A stretch of DNA of 18,267 nt from a bacterium UBP8_UBA6595 (GTDB taxonomy: Bacteria > Margulisbacteria > Marinamargulisbacteria > UBA6595), in assembly GCA_002433595.1 (NCBI GenBank), contig DJIL01000032.1, positions 702 through 18,968 of the forward strand, given 5' to 3'. The notes below the pieces were generated by a model. It did no database searches. It was not told where the DNA came from and worked only from the letters and a program-made list of their open reading frames with translations. Shown here piece by piece: positions 1 through 7,445 of this stretch; positions within the stretch are counted from its first letter, which is position 1; each line of letters opens with the position of its first letter. A program made the translations under genes and the position numbers.

Positions 1-515
<515 letters not shown>

Positions 516-611
516 ACCGCAACTTAATCATAACAATTAAATTTAATTCAGTTTCATTTATTTTTTTATTCTACTTCTTCCAATGATCTAGCACGCTTGA
601 GGTGCACTGGA

Positions 612-647
612 CTATCAATCTTACCCGCAACAAATCGCTCGTGTCAA
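612..647 (-). promoter_or_regulatory. Predicted sigma-70 promoter of the 23S rRNA gene
   Basis: On the minus strand a perfect -35 TTGACA (642-647) is followed by an 18-base spacer and a -10 of TAAGAT (618-623). Transcription would start near 611, giving a leader of roughly 95 nt before the mature 23S 5' end. An AT-rich stretch lies just upstream of the -35, as is common for rRNA promoters. The consensus -35 and its position directly before an rRNA gene make this a good candidate; the -10 is only a 4/6 match. Confidence 0.65.
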
Positions 648-690
648 CAACAAGATTAAAAAAAACAGGGGTTTCACTATGAGAATAAGT

Positions 691-728
691 GTTTTTTATT
701 GTTAAAAAAGATTTTTTACAATAAAAAC
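691..728. repeat. AT-rich inverted repeat with phased A/T tracts
   Basis: The left arm (G, T-tract, ATTGTT, A-tract; 691-709) pairs with the right arm (T-tract, ACAAT, A-tract, C; 712-728). This gives a ~17-bp hairpin with two single-base bulges and a GA centre. It lies in the 516-838 intergenic region between the divergent 23S and gcvH promoters. It could be a weak bidirectional terminator or cruciform. Because its A- and T-tracts recur at roughly 8-12 base intervals, it could also be intrinsically curved DNA that stimulates the rRNA promoter. The sequence shows the symmetry; the role is inference. Confidence 0.45.
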
Positions 729-759
729 AGATGATTTCTTTTTATAAAAACAAAAAAAT

Positions 760-788
760 TTGATACACTTTAATATACTAATTATTAT
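760..788 (+). promoter_or_regulatory. Predicted promoter of the gcvH-thyA-folA cluster
   Basis: A -35-like TTGATA (760-765) is separated by 17 bases from TATTAT (783-788), which is 50 bases before the gcvH ATG. A second consensus-like TATAAT lies at 788-793 but has poor spacing to the same -35. The surrounding DNA is very AT-rich, so chance matches are likely and the exact -10 is uncertain. Confidence 0.45.
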
Positions 789-838
789 ATAATTGATAGA
801 TTAGTAATACATTATCTTATAAAAGGAGCCGATTGCAC

Positions 839-1213
839 ATGAAGAACAAACACTATACAAAAGATCACGAATGGGTCGATGTCCACGCTGACGAAGCAAC
901 TATTGGCATCACTCAGTACGCAGTGGATGAATTGGGTGATATCGTTTATATTGAGTTGCCTGAGGTCGGTCGCTTGGTAACTAAAGGAGACGAAATTGGG
1001 ACCGTCGAATCCGTCAAAACAGTATCAAGTATTTATGCGCCGCTGTCTGGAACCATTACACGAATTAATAATGACTTGCCTTCCAGACCCGATATTATTA
1101 ATGAATCTCCCGATGCTAACGGATGGATTGTTGCGATTAAACCGTCAAAAATCGATGAGATTGAGGCCTTGCTATCCATGGCTGATTATCAAACCCATTG
1201 CGACACTTTATAA
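839..1213 (+). CDS. gcvH: Glycine cleavage system H protein
   Basis: GcvH is the cytosolic lipoyl carrier that shuttles the aminomethyl group between the P, T and L proteins of glycine cleavage, producing methylene-tetrahydrofolate. The 124-residue product is family length. It has the expected N-terminal HEWV segment (residues 10-13), ITQYAVDELGDIVYIELPEVG, and the lipoylation motif ESVKTVS with the modified lysine at residue 60. I chose the ATG at 839 over an in-frame TTG at 833 because AAAGGAG (822-828) lies at proper distance from the ATG and too close to the TTG. gcvP and gcvT are not in the window. The stop codon overlaps the thyA start as TAATG, so the two are probably translationally coupled. 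Adjacent thyA and folA consume and recycle the methylene-folate this pathway makes. A separate role as a lipoate-relay protein cannot be excluded. Confidence 0.95.
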   Translation: MKNKHYTKDHEWVDVHADEATIGITQYAVDELGDIVYIELPEVGRLVTKGDEIGTVESVKTVSSIYAPLSGTITRINNDLPSRPDIINESPDANGWIVAIKPSKIDEIEALLSMADYQTHCDTL

Positions 1214-2016
1214 TGAAGCAGTACCTTGACTTAGTTCAAACCATTTTAAATGAAGGTATTGAAAAAACAGACCGTACCGGGACTGGAACGCTGTCTATTT
1301 TTGGTTACCAATATCGCGTTAATTTGCATGATGGATTCCCCCTGCTAACAACGAAAAAAGTTGTGATTAATAGTGTCATTAATGAATTACTATGGTTTCT
1401 AAGCGGCAGCACAAATATTAACGATGGTCTGCATTCAAAAATATGGGATCCTTGGGCAGACGCGGATGGCAATGTAGGTCCAATTTATGGTTATCAATGG
1501 AGAAAGTGGGAGCAGGTTCAAGCCGGCCAGACGGATCATCGCATCCACCATATTGACCAAATTCAGACTGTTATTGACACCATAAAAACGAACCCACAGT
1601 CTCGGCGTTTAATTGTATCCGCTTGGAATGTGTCTGATTTAGATCGAATGGCCTTACCGCCATGCCACTTGCTTTTTCAGTTTTATGTGCGCGGAGACTA
1701 CTTAGATTGTCAGCTATACCAGCGATCGGCAGATGTGGCTATTGGGGTTCCCTTTAATATTGCGAGCTATTCACTTTTATTAAGCATGGTTGCCCAAGAG
1801 TGCAATCGCCTACCGGGCCATTTTATTCATACTATTGGCGATGCTCACATCTACACCGATCACATCAACGGTTTGCGCGAACAACTTACCCGTCCGATAC
1901 AAACACTGCCCACCATTCGCATTGCGAACAAGCCGTTTGATAGCATTGTAGCGGATGATATTGTCGTTGATAATTATCACCCCGCACCTTTTATTCGTTT
2001 TCCAATTTCAGTCTAA
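1213..2016 (+). CDS. thyA: Thymidylate synthase
   Basis: ThyA methylates dUMP to dTMP using methylene-tetrahydrofolate as both carbon donor and reductant, releasing dihydrofolate. The 267-residue product matches the classical family length. It shows the phosphate-binding Arg21 in the RTGTGT motif, FPLLTTKK (42-49), the ELLWFLSG helix, the paired Arg131/Arg132 that reach across the dimer, the active-site LPPCH with Cys151, and later QRSADVAIGVPFNIASY with DAHIYTDHI. The ATG at 1213 shares its A with the gcvH stop (TAATG). A TTG 15 bases upstream is in frame but would add residues absent from the family. No separate Shine-Dalgarno sequence is evident, so translation probably depends on gcvH. 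The downstream folA is joined by the same TAATG overlap, forming a dTMP-synthesis pair. Confidence 0.97.
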   Translation: MKQYLDLVQTILNEGIEKTDRTGTGTLSIFGYQYRVNLHDGFPLLTTKKVVINSVINELLWFLSGSTNINDGLHSKIWDPWADADGNVGPIYGYQWRKWEQVQAGQTDHRIHHIDQIQTVIDTIKTNPQSRRLIVSAWNVSDLDRMALPPCHLLFQFYVRGDYLDCQLYQRSADVAIGVPFNIASYSLLLSMVAQECNRLPGHFIHTIGDAHIYTDHINGLREQLTRPIQTLPTIRIANKPFDSIVADDIVVDNYHPAPFIRFPISV

Positions 2017-2525
2017 TGGCTATTATTGTTCTCGTTGCTATGGACACTCAGCGGGGGATTGGGATTAATAACAAACTCCCCTGGCACATACCCGAAGATT
2101 TGATTCGGTTTAAAAAACAAACAACCGGCCAGGCCATTATTATGGGCCGAAAAACATGGGAGTCTCTACCGAAGGCACCACTTCCAAATCGCTTAAATAT
2201 TGTTTTATCAAAAAACCCAGATACTCTAAACTTGCCAGTACCCACCGTGTCGACGCTGGCTGACGGCATTAAACTATCCGAGCGTTTAGGTGTATCCACA
2301 ACCTATATTATTGGTGGCAGCTCGGTTTATAAACTCGCAATTGAAACTCAATTAGCCACACACCTAATGATTACCCAACTATCGGGGACCTGGGCATGCG
2401 ACACGCATTTTCCAAACCCCGAACCGTTTTACCAATTAAGCCATGTTAAAGACCAGTTTATGAGTCAATCGATCGAATGTACTGTCGAATGCTGGACTAT
2501 AAATCCCAGCCATTCAAGATCTTAG
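2016..2525 (+). CDS. folA: Dihydrofolate reductase
   Basis: This enzyme reduces dihydrofolate, the by-product of ThyA, back to tetrahydrofolate with NADPH. The 169-residue protein has the chromosomal DHFR layout: N-terminal strand IIVLVAMD, the Met20-type loop RGIGINNKLPWHIPEDL with catalytic Asp28, the IIMGRKTWESLP NADPH-binding helix, and IIGGSSVYKLAI near residue 100. It starts in a TAATG overlap with thyA, so thyA and folA are a coupled cycle. The last 29 bases overlap the 3' end of the convergent ferritin-like gene; both C-termini look natural, so the overlap seems real. Confidence 0.96.
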   Translation: MAIIVLVAMDTQRGIGINNKLPWHIPEDLIRFKKQTTGQAIIMGRKTWESLPKAPLPNRLNIVLSKNPDTLNLPVPTVSTLADGIKLSERLGVSTTYIIGGSSVYKLAIETQLATHLMITQLSGTWACDTHFPNPEPFYQLSHVKDQFMSQSIECTVECWTINPSHSRS

Positions 2526-2922
2526 TCAATTCCTCACTGTGTCGAGTTTCGTCACGAATCATATCCTCTAAGTCCAAGGATAGTGCCTTGTGCCCCAAGG
2601 CAGCCGCTTGCTCAGATCGCTCTGTATAAGCAACAATCGCTTTGTTTTCAGCCTTTAACACTTCTTCTAGCATAGCTTTGTTGGTACCTGCATGGGCTAC
2701 TTCAGCCGCTTGTGTCGTAGGCTCACCGCCTAAAACCAAAATCTTGTCCGCCAAAAACTTCGCATGAACCTGTTCGTCCGCTACTTCCGCTAATAAAAAC
2801 TGACTAAGCTCTGGGCGAAATGGGCCCGTTACTTTTGCTGCATATGTCGTATACTGAATAATTGCTGAAAACTCGTTGGCTAGATCTTGGTTTAACAAGT
2901 CAATTAACTGTTGATTGTTCAT
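2497..2922 (-). CDS. Bacterioferritin-like diiron protein
   Basis: This 141-residue protein is a four-helix-bundle member of the ferritin-like superfamily, expected to oxidise and store iron or detoxify peroxide. Visible diiron ligands are Glu17 (NEFSAIIQY), Glu50 and His53 (DEQVH), Glu92 (AENKAIVAY) and Glu125 with His128 (ETRH). The spacing matches bacterioferritin, but the position equivalent to the haem-ligating Met52 of E. coli Bfr is Gln51, and the C-terminus is about 15 residues shorter. A haem-free bacterioferritin-like or Dps-like protein is therefore likelier than true Bfr. The start is an ATG with AAGGAG about 8 bases upstream. It lies 70 bases downstream of dnaA on the same strand, probably with its own promoter, and overlaps the folA 3' end. 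Confidence 0.85.
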   Translation of the reverse strand: MNNQQLIDLLNQDLANEFSAIIQYTTYAAKVTGPFRPELSQFLLAEVADEQVHAKFLADKILVLGGEPTTQAAEVAHAGTNKAMLEEVLKAENKAIVAYTERSEQAAALGHKALSLDLEDMIRDETRHSEELTKILNGWDL

Positions 2923-2970
2923 ACTATAACTCCTTGTGATTGTTGGGTAATTCTAATAAATCTAATCTAG

Positions 2971-2979
2971 ACTATACCA
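2971..2979 (-). promoter_or_regulatory. Candidate extended -10 promoter of the ferritin-like gene
   Basis: On the minus strand TG (2979-2978), one base, then TATAGT (2976-2971) form an extended -10 element between the dnaA stop and the ferritin-like start. There is no good -35. Transcription would begin about 43 bases before the ATG. This is suggestive only, but it would let the gene respond separately from the dnaA operon. Confidence 0.35.
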
Positions 2980-2992
2980 TATCTCTCTTTGG

Positions 2993-4309
2993 CTAGGTAT
3001 TATCTAATTGAGCAGTTAGTAACTCGACTACCTGTTTAACGGAATCATCCGCAGCAATTACCGTTCGAATGCGGTCGCACGCATACATTACTGTTGTATG
3101 ATCTCGCTTGCCAAAATACTCACCAATTTTAAGAAAGGACATATTGGTCAATTCTCGTGCCAAATACATTGAGACCTGACGGGCAAACACAATGTCTTTC
3201 GCACGACTTGGCGAACAGAGCTCTGCATCTGTCACGCCAAAATAGGTTTGAACTTGGGCTTTTATTTTTTGAATGCTAAGTGGCTTGGTCGACCGAACCC
3301 CTACTAAATCTTTAATAATATTACTTACAATTTCTAAGGTAATATCGGTATCATCTAATAGTGACATATACGCGGTAATTCGATTTAAAGCCCCTTCCAT
3401 TTCTCGAACATTCGATGGAATTTGCGTCGCAATAAATTGAAGCACCTCATCGTTAATGACCAACGACATATCTTCTGATTTTTTTCTCAAAATTGCCAAG
3501 CGTGTCTCTAGCTCTGGGGGCTGAATATCTGCAATTAGGCCCCACTCAAACCGAGTCCGCAACCGATCTTCTAGTGTAGGAATCTCTTTGGGTGAACGAT
3601 CCGAAGTTAAAATGATCTGCTTGTTTTGACTATACAAATCATTAAATGTATGAAAAAACTCTTCTTGCGTTTGCACTTTTCCAGCTAAAAACTGAACATC
3701 GTCCACAAACAACACATCAACGGCTCGATACTGGTCTCTAAACTGACGGGTACGTTGATTTTTAATCGCATTAATTAAATCATTTGTAAACTTTTCAGAT
3801 GTCACCATACTTAATTTTAAACCGGGATGATTATGCTGAATGTAATGGGCAATGGCATGCATTAAATGTGTTTTTCCAAGGCCCACCGACCCATAAATAA
3901 ACAACGGGTTGTACGCCGATGCGGGTGCTTTAGAAACGGCTTCACATGCTGCGTGGGCAAAGCGATTGTTATGCCCCACAACAAACTGGCCAAACGTATA
4001 GCGCGAGTTAAACAAAACATCCTGATTTCGCGGCTGCGCATCAAACAGACTCAGCTGTTCTTCTTCAGGACGATCAACGTCAATTGTATATTCTACCAGT
4101 GTACCCGGATATCTTTCAGATAAAATGTATTCTCTAAAAACCGGCTCACACTTTTCTTGCATCCATGTTTTTGAAAACGCATTGGGAACTTTGAGCTGAA
4201 GAACCGAGCTATCATAAGATAAAAATGAGGCAGATGATAAAAATGTCTGGTATGCGGGTGGTGTTAAATAAGTTTCAAGCGCATCTTTAACATCATCCCA
4301 AATAGCCAT
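2993..4309 (-). CDS. dnaA: Chromosomal replication initiator protein DnaA
   Basis: DnaA binds oriC and opens the DNA to start replication. The 438-residue protein has all functional domains: domain I (about 1-78), AAA+ Walker A GSVGLGKTH (140-148), Walker B VLFVDDVQF (199-207), the arginine-finger region PTLEDRLRTRFEWGL (244-258), sensor 2, and the DNA-binding domain IV with signature FGKRDHTTVMYACDRI (399-414). Domain II is cut to roughly 20 residues and contains QLSLF (85-89), a match to the beta-clamp-binding pentapeptide that E. coli places in Hda rather than DnaA. The ATG directly follows the upstream gene's stop (TAGATG) with no visible Shine-Dalgarno sequence, implying coupled translation at the end of the skp-lpxD operon. 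dnaN, recF and a DnaA-box cluster are not adjacent. Confidence 0.97.
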   Translation of the reverse strand: MAIWDDVKDALETYLTPPAYQTFLSSASFLSYDSSVLQLKVPNAFSKTWMQEKCEPVFREYILSERYPGTLVEYTIDVDRPEEEQLSLFDAQPRNQDVLFNSRYTFGQFVVGHNNRFAHAACEAVSKAPASAYNPLFIYGSVGLGKTHLMHAIAHYIQHNHPGLKLSMVTSEKFTNDLINAIKNQRTRQFRDQYRAVDVLFVDDVQFLAGKVQTQEEFFHTFNDLYSQNKQIILTSDRSPKEIPTLEDRLRTRFEWGLIADIQPPELETRLAILRKKSEDMSLVINDEVLQFIATQIPSNVREMEGALNRITAYMSLLDDTDITLEIVSNIIKDLVGVRSTKPLSIQKIKAQVQTYFGVTDAELCSPSRAKDIVFARQVSMYLARELTNMSFLKIGEYFGKRDHTTVMYACDRIRTVIAADDSVKQVVELLTAQLDNT

Positions 4310-4978
4310 CTATAAAAATTTTGATATACTTGCACCAATCATGAATCGTGGACTACTATGCTCACCAATACCATCCAATAGCGCCGACTGAATAACCAGG
4401 TTTTCCATAGCAAACCATCGGGCCCCCATGTTCACACGATACAGCCCATCATCGCCAATCATATCAACAATAAGGCTTACGGCATCATTTAGAAAATACT
4501 CACCACCCATCATCAAAGCCGAGCTTACTGAATCTTCAAATAACGCTCGAAAGCCTACATGTCCTGTCAATGATGTTTGAAATGCTTTGCTCGCCACCAT
4601 ATATAAACTACTGCCTTCATTGGCTGTTAAGTTCTCAAGGCCAACGGCAACATCCACCGGATACTGCTTTTGCTCTGAAAAAACATGATACTTCATGTTT
4701 ACAAACACGCCTTCTTCTGGATATTTTCCCCCTACAACACCCATTTCAATATTGTCATATGTCCCAATGTTTAATTTATAGTAATGGGCGCTCTTGTCTG
4801 CGTCTGAATCCACTATTTGAGAATCCCCTAAATAGTCGATGCCAATGTTGTACTCCTGATACTGCAATCGTTCAGCCGTTGGCATTTCCAACAAACCCGT
4901 TGGCCCGCCAATCGTTGGCGCAGCAAATGCCAATGTACAAAAACTAAAAATAACTATACCACTTACTAACTTTATCAT
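4310..4978 (-). CDS. Secreted YjbH-like beta-barrel outer membrane protein
   Basis: The 222-residue product begins with a clear Sec signal peptide, with cleavage likely after AFA at residue 19. Just after it lies GGPTGLLEMPTAERL (24-38), which resembles the N-terminal motif of YjbH-type outer membrane proteins. The rest alternates short amphipathic strands (YYKLNIGTYDNIEMGVVGG, VNMKYHVF, VDVAVGLENL, GHVGFRALF, YRVNMGARWF, PRFMIGASISKFL) and ends in a hydrophobic C-terminal strand. This fits a small barrel of about 8-10 strands. The start overlaps the lpxD stop as TAATG, and dnaA starts right after its stop. Sharing a transcript with skp and lpxD supports an envelope role. The exact function is unknown, and a general DUF-type barrel is an alternative to YjbH. 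Confidence 0.7.
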   Translation of the reverse strand: MIKLVSGIVIFSFCTLAFAAPTIGGPTGLLEMPTAERLQYQEYNIGIDYLGDSQIVDSDADKSAHYYKLNIGTYDNIEMGVVGGKYPEEGVFVNMKYHVFSEQKQYPVDVAVGLENLTANEGSSLYMVASKAFQTSLTGHVGFRALFEDSVSSALMMGGEYFLNDAVSLIVDMIGDDGLYRVNMGARWFAMENLVIQSALLDGIGEHSSPRFMIGASISKFL

Positions 4979-5916
4979 TATTTATTCACCATCCGTTTTA
5001 CTTTTGCCTGAAATCGCATTTCATCACGATGTAACTGTGCTGGAAACCCAAACAATGTAACACCTCCTGACGGAAATGATTTGGTTACACCAGCTCTACT
5101 TAGAATAACACTATCAGAACCAATTGTCACATGATCTTTAACCGCCACTTGTCCGGCAAAAACACATCGATCCCCAATTGTAACCGAGCCCGCAAACTGA
5201 ACCCCCCCGGCCATTAAACAATCGTTTCCAATGACTGCGTTATGCGCAATATGACAATGCGCATCAATTTTAGTGCCTGCCCCAACAACTGTATCTGAAA
5301 GAACCCCCCGATCAATCGTTGTCAACGCACCGACATGAACCGAATCGCCAATCCAAACACCGCCTTGGTGTGGAGTAAACCAATGACTGCCATCGGCCTG
5401 CGTGGTGTATCCAAACCCATCTGAACCAATCACGGCTCCCGATCGAATCACACAATTATCACCCATACGAACCGATTGCCTAATTGACACGTTAGCCGCA
5501 ATCCGCGTTCCGCGGCCAATCACACAGCGTTCTGCGATAACAGCGCCCGGTTCAATAATTGCATTTGCTTGAATTACCGACCCCTTGCCAATATGAGCCG
5601 ATGGATGGATGGCGGCAGTTGCGTCCACAATCGTTGGCATGTCCGGCATTAACCACTGAAATAACTGCGTTGCTTGTGCGCTAGCCGATTGCCCATTGTG
5701 AACAAAAATATGGGGCCTATCAATTGAGTAGGTTGACAAAATAACTGCTGTTTGGGGCAATGCGCTTAATTGGCTTTGGTAGCGATCTGAAAAATATGGA
5801 ATAACATGATGCGGCTTTGGGTTTTGAACCGATGCAACACCGACTAGCTCGTGTGCCGGATTTAAGCCAACAGCGGTACCATTGATCGCTTGAACAAACG
5901 CTGATACCGAAATCAA
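4978..5916 (-). CDS. lpxD: UDP-3-O-acylglucosamine N-acyltransferase LpxD
   Basis: LpxD adds the N-linked hydroxyacyl chain to UDP-3-O-acylglucosamine, an early step of lipid A synthesis in the cytosol. The 312-residue protein has an N-terminal uridine-binding domain (about 1-95) followed by a left-handed beta-helix of hexapeptide repeats (about 98-280). Within it are the GSDGFGY motif (164-170), the TTIDRG segment (199-204) and the catalytic histidine in IAHN (His225, equivalent to E. coli His239). The start is a TTG three bases after the skp stop. No ATG lies nearby, and this start aligns with the family N-terminus. The C-terminal helical tail is about 25 residues shorter than in E. coli. 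It sits between skp and an outer membrane protein gene, the classic envelope-assembly context, although bamA, fabZ and lpxA are absent here. Confidence 0.95.
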   Translation of the reverse strand: MISVSAFVQAINGTAVGLNPAHELVGVASVQNPKPHHVIPYFSDRYQSQLSALPQTAVILSTYSIDRPHIFVHNGQSASAQATQLFQWLMPDMPTIVDATAAIHPSAHIGKGSVIQANAIIEPGAVIAERCVIGRGTRIAANVSIRQSVRMGDNCVIRSGAVIGSDGFGYTTQADGSHWFTPHQGGVWIGDSVHVGALTTIDRGVLSDTVVGAGTKIDAHCHIAHNAVIGNDCLMAGGVQFAGSVTIGDRCVFAGQVAVKDHVTIGSDSVILSRAGVTKSFPSGGVTLFGFPAQLHRDEMRFQAKVKRMVNK

Positions 5917-5918
5917 TG

Positions 5919-6383
5919 TTATTTAGATCCCGATTCTTTATTCAGTCTATCTAAAACAAACTCCGTCAAATCGTATCCGCCATACACAATTGCTTGTTGA
6001 TCCATAACAACATCCAATCCCTGCTCTTTAGCAACCCGTTGAGTCGTGGATAAGATCTTTTGCCGAATTGAGTAAATGGACTCATTGCGAAACTGAAGCA
6101 ATTCTTGTTGCAATGGCTCCATTTCTTTTTGCATTGTATCTGCCAACGTCTTCAGCTTTTTCTCACTACTTTTCTTCTCTCTTGCTTTTGTCATTTTTTC
6201 ATTATGTTTTTCAAGCTTTTCTTCGTATTTTTTACGCTTTTCTTGAAATAAGTCTTCCATTTTAGACGCTTCTGTATACCGCTCAAAAATTGCCTGCATA
6301 TTAATTAATCCAACCTCCGCATGTGCTGGAACCATTCCAAATACAATCACTGTTAGAATAACGCTAATTAAAATCTTTCTCAT
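5919..6383 (-). CDS. skp: OmpH/Skp-family periplasmic chaperone
   Basis: Skp trimers hold unfolded outer membrane proteins in the periplasm. The 154-residue product has a signal peptide with positive N-terminus and hydrophobic core, with cleavage likely after AHA at residue 22. The mature start is EVGLINMQAIFERY, typical of OmpH proteins. A long, highly charged coiled coil follows (about 38-105, Lys/Glu-rich), and then a return strand with DVVMDQQAIVYGGYDLTEFVLDRL. AAAGGAG lies upstream of the ATG at good spacing, the best ribosome site in this operon. It is first in a run skp-lpxD-barrel-dnaA, with a good promoter inside the 3' end of pyrB. Confidence 0.92.
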   Translation of the reverse strand: MRKILISVILTVIVFGMVPAHAEVGLINMQAIFERYTEASKMEDLFQEKRKKYEEKLEKHNEKMTKAREKKSSEKKLKTLADTMQKEMEPLQQELLQFRNESIYSIRQKILSTTQRVAKEQGLDVVMDQQAIVYGGYDLTEFVLDRLNKESGSK

Positions 6384-6422
6384 TGTCTGCTTTCTCCTTT
6401 TTTATAGTATTTTATGCTATGT

Positions 6423-6450
6423 ATTATACCTTTTTTAGCTGATTACGCAA
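6423..6450 (-). promoter_or_regulatory. Predicted promoter of the skp-lpxD-OMP-dnaA operon
   Basis: On the minus strand TTGCGT (6445-6450) is followed by 16 bases and a perfect TATAAT (6423-6428) that overlaps the pyrB stop codon. Transcription would start about 33 bases before the skp ATG, leaving a short leader with the AAAGGAG site. This would separate the envelope/dnaA operon from pyrB expression. Confidence 0.6.
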
Positions 6451-7428
6451 CTCGCTGGGCGATAATAAAACCAGTAAGAATAGCGCCATGCGAACATACA
6501 GCCCATTGTCAGTTTGTCGAAAATACGACGCCTGTTGACACGCATCTACATCGGTACTGATTTCGCTAGTGCGTGGCAAGGGATGCATAATCACAACCGT
6601 TGGCTTGCATCTAGATTCGACGAGCTGACGATTTAATATATACAATTGCTCAAACCGTTCGTAATCCGACTCCGATTGAAATCGCTCTCGTTGCAGCCGT
6701 GTCATATAAATAACATCCGCTTCAGCAATGCCCTTGTGAAAATCGCTTGTTTGCGTCACACGAACGCCTTGATCCCGCAACGCCTGAACACTACTATCTG
6801 GCAACTGCAACTCATGCGGCGCAACGGCGACAATATGAATTTGCTGATACATACCCATTAAATTAACAAGCGAATGAACCGTTCGGCCATTTTGCAAATC
6901 CCCCACTATCGCTATCGTTAGATTGGATAGCCGTTGCGTTTCACTATAAATAGTGTATAAATCCAATAGCGCTTGTGTGGGGTGCTCGCCGATACCATCC
7001 CCAGCATTAATAATTGGAACCGTGCTATTATTAGCCGCAACACGCGCTGAGCCAACTGTAAAATGGCGCAACACAATCACATCAACATACCCTTGTACTA
7101 CTCGAATTGTGTCTGATAAGCTCTCGCCTTTAGAAATTGAAGAAAACACAACGCCCACTGTATTATCAACGTTGCCCCCCAATGATTGAAACGCAGAGGC
7201 AAAACTAATACGACTTCGCGTGCTCGCTTCGAAAAATAAATTGCTTAATAAGTATCCGCTTAATGGGTTCCACTGCCGCAGTTGTGACCGGCCAACACTT
7301 TTTAGCTTATCGGTTAATGCAAAAAGCTCTTGAATTGCAGAGTCTGTCATCTGAGCCACTGACAATACACTATTGCTTTCCCATGAATTTTTTTTTATTT
7401 CAGATTCTAGTATTTGTTTTTTTTCCAT
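6424..7428 (-). CDS. pyrB: Aspartate carbamoyltransferase, catalytic chain
   Basis: PyrB condenses carbamoyl phosphate and aspartate in the second step of pyrimidine synthesis. The 334-residue protein has the carbamoyl-phosphate motif FFEASTRSR (65-73), the catalytic-loop lysine in SKGES (Lys100), GDGIGEHPTQALLDL (143-157), the aspartate-binding RLQRERF (244-250) and MHPLPR (281-286). The HPTQ segment has GEH where E. coli has NQH, so it is not the enterobacterial type. An N-terminal extension of about 20 polar residues precedes the usual start. No pyrI regulatory chain gene is adjacent, so allosteric control by PyrI is not evident. It is divergent from a PpiC-like gene across a small promoter region, and its own leader is only about 10 bases. 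Confidence 0.95.
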   Translation of the reverse strand: MEKKQILESEIKKNSWESNSVLSVAQMTDSAIQELFALTDKLKSVGRSQLRQWNPLSGYLLSNLFFEASTRSRISFASAFQSLGGNVDNTVGVVFSSISKGESLSDTIRVVQGYVDVIVLRHFTVGSARVAANNSTVPIINAGDGIGEHPTQALLDLYTIYSETQRLSNLTIAIVGDLQNGRTVHSLVNLMGMYQQIHIVAVAPHELQLPDSSVQALRDQGVRVTQTSDFHKGIAEADVIYMTRLQRERFQSESDYERFEQLYILNRQLVESRCKPTVVIMHPLPRTSEISTDVDACQQASYFRQTDNGLYVRMALFLLVLLSPSELRNQLKKV

Positions 7429-7445
7429 GTAACCTAATCTATACT

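Noticed and set aside
681..700. Intrinsic terminator from AGTG/CACT pairing followed by a T-run
   Set aside because: The stem is only four base pairs and lies upstream of both divergent promoters, so no gene ends there.
2286..2294. DnaA-box-like sequences (GTATCCACA in folA; AATAATCCACAG near 14028) as evidence of oriC
   Set aside because: They are single imperfect matches inside coding genes, far apart, with no cluster or AT-rich unwinding element near dnaA.
5914..5919. Possible truncation of lpxD because it lacks an ATG start
   Set aside because: The TTG at 5914-5916 aligns with the normal LpxD N-terminus and sits right after the skp stop, so the gene looks intact.
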